A stretch of 15,741 nt of DNA from Epichloe hybrida (lineage: Eukaryota > Ascomycota > Sordariomycetes > Hypocreales > Clavicipitaceae), in the NCBI GenBank assembly GCA_019022495.1, contig JAFEKR010000151.1, forward strand, positions 1 to 15,741. Reading direction: 5' to 3'. Positions within the stretch are counted from its first letter, which is position 1. Every line of letters starts with the position of its first letter. Made by a program: the position numbers and the translations under genes. The notes beneath the pieces are model-generated. The model searched no databases. It was not told where the DNA came from and saw only the letters and a program-made list of their open reading frames with translations. Below are positions 9,331 to 15,741 of this stretch, piece by piece.

Positions 9331-10870
9331 ACGTTCAAAAAGGCCGTCCGTGTGAATTGATCGGATCGAACCGTCCCTATCTCCAGGCTGACGCCTATCA
9401 GTAGTAGTAGCTCTCCCTATCATTATCCGTCTGCCGTTGTACAGGCTACGCATAGTGTAGGGAGTCATGTTCATGTGGGGCAGCAACTCGTGTTGCGTAA
9501 TTTGTCTTGCCAACATCGTGAGTTCTCGGTGACGTTACCTCGCCCATCTGAAATATATGAAATGGTTCAGATTGAACAATCTTGTATAATATCCTTAGGA
9601 CTATGACGACTTGTGCACGGTTCAGAAATGCTTCAGCCGTTCTGTGGCTCAGCCTTGTTGGAAAAGGGCGCTGTTAGAGGCATGATGAGCGGGAGGCTGG
9701 GCAATCGTGAGGTTTTACGCAGAAAGAGAGATCCGGTCTCGTGGTGTAGCGGTAGCCGATTTTAACCGCAATAGCTGTCACGCCATTTGAGAAGCGGGTT
9801 TCCGTAATCCGTACTTCTCCGGTATTTGCGCTTCCTTGACGGACTTTCCATCTTTTGATTTATGATGTCGCTTTCGCCGGAAGCTCCCGCCACATATCTC
9901 TTTCGCTGAGCATCTACCCTGATATGTATCGAAATGGGTTTCTATTGCCGGGGGGTTTTTTTTTGGTCCCTAGTGCTTCTCAGTGGTCACTGGTCAGTAA
10001 GTTGGTGAGGTTGCAGTGACAGAGCCGTTCATGTTCCCATGCCTGGCCCTAGGCGCCCGCATCCATCATCCATGCATCCCCACGACGTCAGGACATACAT
10101 ACTAGGGCGGACAGGGGGGAACCCATGTGCCATGGTCGGCTTTCGCTCAAAGGTGGGCGGGCGTGAGGTGAGGTGTGAGAATTGCGGTTAGACTGGGTGA
10201 TGTTCAGATTTGGTCCGTAATTCGTACGTCGGGCTCAAAATTGCAAGTGCCGACCGACATGGTCGCCCTTTCCTGAAGCGTCCAGTCAAGCGTGCGACGT
10301 AAGTGACTGAGAGTTCCCTTCGCTAATAGTCAGTCAACCGACACTTTGTGTTGTCTGTACATGTATGTATGTACGTGTACGGGTTTCCATCCTTGTGGAA
10401 TCCATGTCACCGTGGCCCTATTCATGCGCTTGACTGGATGCCCTGCCCTACATACGCACCAATCATTTTCAACGCCAACAGGGCCGTTCCGAGGACTCGC
10501 ACGCCCCTTGGGCAAAAAAGACTACTACGGGATTACACACATCTCCACGTTCTATTTTGAAACATATTTTTCCCCTCCCATTCGACTCTAGCATGGCTGT
10601 CATTGTTGTCAGGCACGCTAAACACATGATTGCTTATTTACATGTAGAGCATAGTTGCGTATGCAACTCAAAGCTTATTGGCCAATTCCAACCTTAACCA
10701 CAAGTGATGCGTGCCACCAACCACTCACTACTTGTCCACGAAAGTGTCGAAAGTGTCTCGCTCCCACCTGTTTGGACCCCCCCCGAGGCGTCTATCGTCT
10801 ATCACTGCGTCTATAACTACTTGATGCCCATCTTGATCTGGTTGATGGTTCGTCTCTTCAAGTCACTTCT
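9331..10870. other. Gene-free stretch, nothing supported
   Basis: No open frame above about 81 codons and no recognisable RNA gene is visible. It contains small palindromes, for example GTACAT..ATGTAC near 10358-10375, and runs of single bases, but nothing that I can assign. Confidence 0.5.
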
Positions 10871-11259
10871 TTCTCATGACACTACGGATTACCGCCCATC
10901 TGTCTTATCCCTCTTACATCCACGGAGCGAAATTTGTCTGGGCAACCCCCACCTGCAATTCACCTCATCAGGTTCATAGCAAAGCAGACAAACATCTAGG
11001 ACGTCCCCGCTGCTCAAACCGCTTGGTCCGCCTCGCGGCACATGACGCCTGTAAGTTCTCATCGATGCTGCTGATCGCCCCGCCGGCTGCATGCCGCTTC
11101 CCGGTTGTCGAGCTTCGGAGAAACGCAAGCGCGAGCTCGAGAATCATGAGTGCTGCTGGTGGCCTCAAGACCGGCCGCCTGGGTGATGCACGCACTGACA
11201 GGCTAGATCGTCATCCCCATCACCGTATCTGCGTTGCCTTGTCGTTTGCATTGTTCCTA

Positions 11260-11279
11260 CCCTGCCCTGCCCTGCCCTG
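11260..11279. repeat. CCCTG pentamer, four tandem copies
   Basis: Four perfect CCCTG copies lie in a C/T-rich stretch far upstream of the zinc-finger regulator. Confidence 0.85.
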
Positions 11280-11377
11280 TCCCCTTCCTTTCACTGCCGG
11301 CTGTGGATGGGTTTCTACCCCGTGTCCGCCTCAACAAGCAGGGCACATGCACCCTTGCGCCGGTCTGGGAGCTCCGA

Positions 11378-11393
11378 TTTTTTTTTTTTTTTT
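11378..11393. repeat. Poly-T run (16 T)
   Basis: Sixteen consecutive T bases on the + strand, one of several homopolymers in this gene-free region. Confidence 0.9.
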
Positions 11394-11620
11394 CTGTGTC
11401 TTCCCAACACAAGTCCTCTCCGCCTTCACTGCAGCGGCCTGTGTTCCTGGGATTCGCGCCTGCTCCGGTCAGTGTCAGTGGCCTAATCCACTCCACACCC
11501 CCCAAATCCCAGGGACCCCTCCTTCCCCCCAAATCCACTCACTGCGGGCAAGTGTCTGCTCGCATTGCGCCTGCAGGCTGTTTGTTGTCTGCAGCCAACA
11601 GTCAGAGGCCAGCACGCCAG

Positions 11621-11670
11621 CGTCAGCCAGCGTCAGCCAGCGTCAGCCAGCGTCAGCCCGCGTCAGCCAA
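11621..11670. repeat. Tandem 10-bp repeat, five copies
   Basis: The unit CGTCAGCCAG occurs three times perfectly and then twice with one mismatch each. A degenerate copy (AGCACGCCAG) lies just before, at 11611-11620. A short GGCAGCGGA duplication follows at about 11678-11695. The unit length of 10 is not a multiple of three, so translated repeats would cycle through frames, which argues against a coding repeat. Confidence 0.9.
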
Positions 11671-11870
11671 CCACGCTGGCAGCGGAGGCAGCGGAGGGTG
11701 ACTGGAGCCGGCAGGCCGGGTACCGAAATGCGTTCCTGGTACACATGGGAGTACTCCCAAGCAGCGTGTGAGGCTCGTACTCCAAGTTGTCACTCCTTTC
11801 TGCTGGGCCACACCCCCCCCCGTGCGACACGGTCGGCACCGATGCAGAGGGAACGTCAGTAACGCCTTGG

Positions 11871-13159
11871 CCCCTACAATCCATATTTCACTTCCTTAAT
11901 TTCCTTTCCTTCACTTCCTCGCTCGCACCTAGAGAGCTGTTCAATTTTCAAAAGTCTTATCAGCTACCTTGCCCACTCATGTCAATCTCTTCTTCGGCCA
12001 ATATTTACTTTGGCCACATCACTTTTTCTAATGTCTATGCTTTAGAAGTGGCCGAATTGTCCAAGAACTAGAAAATCCTAGATCTTCCCTCCCTCGGCCT
12101 TTCCGCGATCCCGGCGTCGAAGCATCGACCTCATTTTGCCGCAGAGACTTCCTTGCGCGCTTCACTTTCCATAACCCAGCCACGGATGCCAGCCTCGATT
12201 GCGGAAATCTGGAAGTGTTTTCGCGCTTCCGCCATCAAGAAGGTTCCCGGTTCGGCAGGGAGCAGTTGACGCGTGCATCATACCAGAAAGAGACTTTGGC
12301 CGTTCCCACCCCCGACTTCTCTTTCTCAACTTGCCATCGCTAAAGACGACGATTTGAGCGCTGTCAGCAAGCTTCTCCATCTTGCCGGATCTGTTCGATT
12401 GTACGCGACGGACTCTTCGTGCGATAGGAACAAAACACCCTGATTGTGCCGTTAGCAAAAAAATCCCACATCTGTGGTTAGTCGGTAGCTGTCGTTTATG
12501 CACTTCATCATAAGTCCATACACAATAGACGGTGTCGCTATACTATTTTTTCCGCTCGGGGAATCGTTAAGCGAGTGTCCATGCTCCTCGATTACTTCTC
12601 GTCCTGGTTAGATAAACGTTCTCCTCGGGTATCTGACATCGCATCGCCACCATCCTACGACCGTGGGGGTTTCTGGCTATACCCAAAAATAACTCGAGAG
12701 TTCTTAAACGGAAATCTAACCAGTAAGTGTCCCCCTTTGCCACGTTACTTGAACGCGGAGGCGCAAGAACAAATGGAGGGGGGTCGGTGCCTGCGATGGT
12801 AGGACTCAACGTCGGCCAGTGCTCTGGATACTGTGAAGCTTTGGGCACCTTTTACTGTTACTTCGAACCAAAAAAAAACACTATCCATGCCCATACGTGA
12901 TAGTTCCAAGTTTGCCGTCGATTTGGATTTGTGTATTGTTCATGTACTCAGCTTCTGACAACATCACGTTACTGACATTCTCAAATAGCTCTCTCTTCGC
13001 CCGTTGAAAATCACTGGCTCTGTTCTGTGGGATATCATTCTGACAGTCTCCGCGTACGTCCATCTTTGCCTCCCCCCCCAAACGACCCGATCTTGGATTC
13101 GGAGGCTAACCGAGCACAAAAGACTGAGTCGTGACCAACGTTGACCTTGCCGCCAGGCG
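11871..13159 (+). other. Upstream region and probable 5' leader of the NsdC-like gene
   Basis: The sequence turns pyrimidine-rich from about 11880 (CTTCC-type runs) and again at 13060-13080. This is typical of promoters and leaders of fungal regulatory genes. Several short upstream ATG frames are present. No protein gene is recognisable. The transcription start cannot be placed from sequence alone. Confidence 0.4.
13054..13156 (+). other. Possible 5' UTR intron of the NsdC-like gene (103 nt)
   Basis: A GTACGT donor at 13054 and a GCCGCCAG acceptor ending at 13156 bracket branch-point-like GCTAAC and GTTGACC sequences. The acceptor lies 3 nt before the chosen ATG. The exon upstream of the donor has no in-frame ATG before a stop, so splicing would change only the leader. 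Another donor (GTAAGT at 12723) could be used instead. Confidence 0.35.
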
Positions 13160-14299
13160 ATGGATGTGACGAACATGCTGAACAGGCAAGGTGGCTCAGT
13201 CGTACATCATTTTCATCACCCACAGTTCATCGGATCTCACGGCGAATATCATCAACCTCACCTCTCTCTTATCAAACACGAGCCAAGCATGGAGCGTTCT
13301 GTTTCCCCCCATATGTCTGAGCACTCGTCATACTCAACACCGCACAGCATTGCCAGATCGTACCCCTCGCCCAGTGCGATGCAGGCCCCAATGCACATGC
13401 CGAGTTCGATGACTGGCCAAATGGCCATGCCCACTTTCTCGGACATGCCTGGAGCTATGGGCACAGTCCATAATATGACGATGCACCACATGCCTCAGCA
13501 ACATCAACCGTCCCCTCAACCTTCCAAGTCCTTTTTGTGTGGCACCTGTAGTAAAAGCTTCGCCCGCCGGAGCGATCTCGCTAGACATGGTAAGTCTGAC
13601 CTTCGCCGTGTATTTACTATTCCCAGTTGGCAAAGAGATGGTTGTTAATCATTGTCCCAGAACGAATTCATACAGGGCTTCGGCCACATGTCTGCGATCA
13701 CCCTGGATGTGGCAAGCAATTCATTCAGAGATCAGCTCTGACCGTTCACAAACGTGTCCACACTGGCGAAAAGCCTCATCACTGTGAAACGTGTGCCAAG
13801 GTCAGCAAAGATGAGGTTGCCCTGCATCATGTAGAAAGTTTTTTTGCTGACATGGATTGGCGGCTCCAGCGGTTTAGTGACAGCAGCTCCCTAGCTCGCC
13901 ACAGACGAACCCACACTGGCAACAGACCCTACAAATGCCCGTACGCGGACTGCCAAAAGACTTTTACGCGTCGAACGACACTCACCCGTCACCAGAATCA
14001 CCACAGCGGCACGATTGAGGAAGCTGCCGCAGCCACTGCCGCAGCGCTCGCGGCGTCCAAGGCACAAAAAGGAGGAACCCGAACGCGTGCTGACGGGGAT
14101 CGTCTATCAAGCCATGGGTCTCCCATGACCACACCTTCCCCTAGCCACCGAACCATGTCAATGTCCCCCAGCCTGGACATGGGCGCGGCTAACAATATGA
14201 ACCGGCATCCAGGCGACTTTCAGTATCTTCAGCAAACAGGGTCACTTCCGCCCCATTTGCGCGGCGTTGGCAGCCCTAATTCGACATCATCAAATGGCT

Positions 14300-14331
<32 letters not shown>

Positions 14332-14649
14332 AGCAACCCCAACAACAACAACAACGGCATGCGCCCTACGTCCCACCCAAACACATATGGGCCACCGCAG
14401 ATTCTTGAGCCCAATCTGGAACAGCACCAATCTGGCCCTGGAAGTATGGGAGGTAGCCCTCACATGACCAGCCTCGGCTGGCAGTCACCATCCCATGTGC
14501 CGTCTCCGTCTCAGAACGGCGCGAGCTACGTATATCCCGAACCCGATACGTACTCGCAGAATGCCGCAATGAACCAAATGTATTACGGAGCCCCACCTCA
14601 AATGCGCCGCCAACAGAGCACAGAGCCCGGGCTAGTACATATGGCTTAG
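13160..14649 (+). CDS. nsdC: NsdC-like C2H2 zinc-finger transcription factor (449 aa, three exons)
   Basis: Exons are 13160-13589, 13661-13800 and 13870-14649 (TAG). Four C2H2 fingers lie in a row: C127/C130/H143/H147, C155/C160/H173/H177, C185/C188/H201/H205 and C213/C218/H231/H235. They are joined by TGLRP, TGEKP and TGNRP linkers. Stretches such as FARRSDLARHERIHTG, CGKQFIQRSALTVH, FSDSSSLARHRR and CQKTFTRRTTLTRHQNHH match what I recall of NsdC, a nuclear regulator of sexual development and conidiation first studied in Aspergillus nidulans. The N-terminus is rich in His, Met, Ser and Pro and contains IKHE (38-41), a possible SUMO site. After the fingers come an Ala-rich stretch, Asn runs (335-344 and 348-352) and a Pro/Ser/Gln-rich tail that may activate transcription. 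The start is the first ATG after a likely acceptor. The family assignment is from memory; a DNA-binding C2H2 factor is certain, the name less so. Confidence 0.88.
13590..13660 (+). other. nsdC-like gene intron 1 (71 nt, phase 1)
   Basis: The donor is GTAAGT after the G of a split Glu codon (G|AA, E144) and the acceptor is TCCCAG. The intron falls between the two zinc-binding histidines of finger 1. If retained, the frame reaches a stop (TAA at 13646-13648), leaving a truncated protein with a broken finger. Confidence 0.9.
13801..13869 (+). other. nsdC-like gene intron 2 (69 nt, phase 0, no stop codon)
   Basis: The donor is a weak GTCAGC, the acceptor is CTCCAG, and GCTGACA is a clear branch-point sequence after a T run. 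Removing it gives CETCAK-RFSDSSSLARH with normal C2H2 spacing, which is why I call it an intron although it is an open multiple of three. Confidence 0.85.
14302..14355 (+). repeat. AAC trinucleotide repeat encoding poly-Asn
   Basis: Ten Asn codons (nine AAC and one AAT) at 14302-14331 and five more AAC at 14341-14355 are separated by codons for Ser, Asn and Pro. This is a slippage-prone coding microsatellite in the disordered C-terminal part of the zinc-finger protein. Confidence 0.95.
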
Positions 14650-15741
14650 GAAGGCCAGTCGCCGCTCGTTTAACTCAGTATTAGGACGAACAGAAGCAGG
14701 GGGCCCCATCATGGCCCATCGATACCCCATGGTTTGTTTCCGCAACTCAGCATGAACTAGACTTCCAAGGAGAGAAAGTATCTTGTCATTGATGCTGTAT
14801 TTGTTTCAGTGTGCTTTTCTTTTTCTGCGCCGGATTTTTACTACCGTAATGATTTCGCAACTCTTTACCTCGTAATGCCCAATTCATGTCCCTGTTTTTA
14901 ATGGGCAGAAGAATTAAGGGATTCACATATTTATGACGCGGGGCCTACTGCTCACTCTGTTGCCCTCATTTACCACATTCCCCCCTTTTCATACTCCTGT
15001 GTGTTTTTTTGTTTCTTTTGTTCTAAACTGACAACTAGAGTGGTGGAGACATACTGCATTATCACGAATTTGACGCTGTTTGGTTTTGTTACTCGATTTG
15101 GGAGGCTTGTCAAGCATCGGGGACAGGCGTATAGGGACGCGCGAAGCAACATTCGACTCTATCGTGGCATGCCACTCTTTGTGTGATGCTTCAGTTTCGA
15201 GTGAGCAAGCGCATACGGCATAAGACTCGGGTTACATATTTCACTCATTCGTAGAGTAGGGACATCGAGGGGGACACGACCTAGGTGTAGAAAAAAGGCG
15301 AGCATCTCAGATCAATCGCCGCCATTTTGCGTTAATACGGAATCTTGTATTGAGGAGGACCTTCCGCGAACCTGCGTGCATGATGCCAGAAGTAGACTCT
15401 GTTCCCTGGGGCAAACTCACGCCCAAGCTTGAAAAAAAAACAAGAAGAAGAAGAAGTAAGTAGATTTAGTTTGTCCCATGACTCATCTCAAGCGGACATG
15501 CGGAGACGTGTCCAGGTTCCAGGTCTTTGACCATCTATCTGTATCTAGAGACAGCAATACTAATCGAAAGGGCCAGATAATGGCTAACATCAGTGGCCAC
15601 TACGGTCTAATTAGCCTTTGTACCACCAACGCGACGCATTCACTGCATCGACGTCTATTGATCAATTATGACACTGGGCTTGTCTCAATGAATGCATTGG
15701 CAAAACCAATCGGCGATGTGCAACTGGCCTGGGTACGTACC
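14650..15741. other. 3' flank of the NsdC-like gene, no further gene seen
   Basis: This 1.1-kb stretch should contain the 3' UTR and terminator of the regulator. T-rich segments at 14810-14840 and 15003-15020 could belong to polyadenylation regions, but no canonical AATAAA stands out. Open frames do not exceed about 61 codons. A purine-rich AAG run lies near 15432-15460. Confidence 0.55.

Larger units (their letters stand above)
10871..11870. other. C-rich low-complexity stretch with a long but doubtful open frame
   Basis: A + frame stays open for 328 codons (10876-11862), but a second + frame (11234-11701) and a minus frame (11538-11257) are open over the same DNA. The predicted protein is Cys/Pro/Ser-rich with a phenylalanine run made by a poly-T tract and a repeat made by tandem 10-mers. 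C-rich DNA has few stop codons on this strand, so I treat the frame as noncoding. It could be transcribed as part of a long leader of the downstream regulator. Confidence 0.5.

Noticed and set aside
9738..9815. tRNA-like sequence with a good A box (TGGTGTAGCGG)
   Set aside because: The expected B box is poor (GGTTTCCGTAATCC), and I cannot fold matching acceptor, anticodon and T stems. At most it is a degraded tRNA fragment.
9801..10228. Repeated TCCGTAATCCGTAC-like motifs (9801, 10214) and TACTCCGTACTT (6457)
   Set aside because: Similar short motifs are common in fungal intergenic DNA, and one mismatched 14-mer pair is expected by chance in a stretch this long.
10876..11862. 328-codon open frame on the + strand
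   Set aside because: Its protein is low-complexity, with a Phe run from poly-T and residues produced by tandem 10-mers. Two other frames are open over the same C-rich DNA, and no domain is recognisable. Chance openness is more likely than a gene.

Overview
The window looks like nuclear DNA of a filamentous ascomycete (Pezizomycotina, probably Sordariomycetes). Genes have short introns of 69 to 116 nt with GT..AG ends and CTGAC-like branch points. Intergenic DNA is pyrimidine-rich, and the recognisable proteins (Opi3, LSB5, 2EXR, NsdC families) are typical of that group. There is no sign of an operon, CRISPR array, phage or complete transposon. All confident genes lie on the + strand.

Layout. 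Positions 1-485 hold the C-terminal end of an Opi3-type phospholipid methyltransferase, cut by the left edge. Positions 1219-2700 hold a four-exon LSB5-type VHS-GAT endocytic adaptor whose third exon carries a net -1 frameshift. A 117-nt pure C/T tract followed by a GTT tract (2899-3056) sits upstream of a 2EXR-domain gene with one C-terminal C2H2 finger (3227-4534). That gene is interrupted by a single in-frame TAG at 3638-3640. Positions 4535-13159 (about 8.6 kb) show no gene I can support, only short tandem repeats, homopolymers, small inverted repeats and a few weak coding-like fragments. Positions 13160-14649 hold a three-exon, four-finger C2H2 transcription factor that resembles NsdC, the regulator of sexual development and conidiation. 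The last 1.1 kb shows no gene.

The genes do not form an obvious pathway: membrane lipid synthesis, endocytosis, an uncharacterised 2EXR protein and a developmental regulator. I did not find a convincing new multi-gene system. The points most worth checking are the two neighbouring genes each broken by one small lesion, the stop-free 69-nt intron inside the third zinc finger of the NsdC-like gene, the long pyrimidine tract, and the very long gene-free stretch upstream of the regulator.
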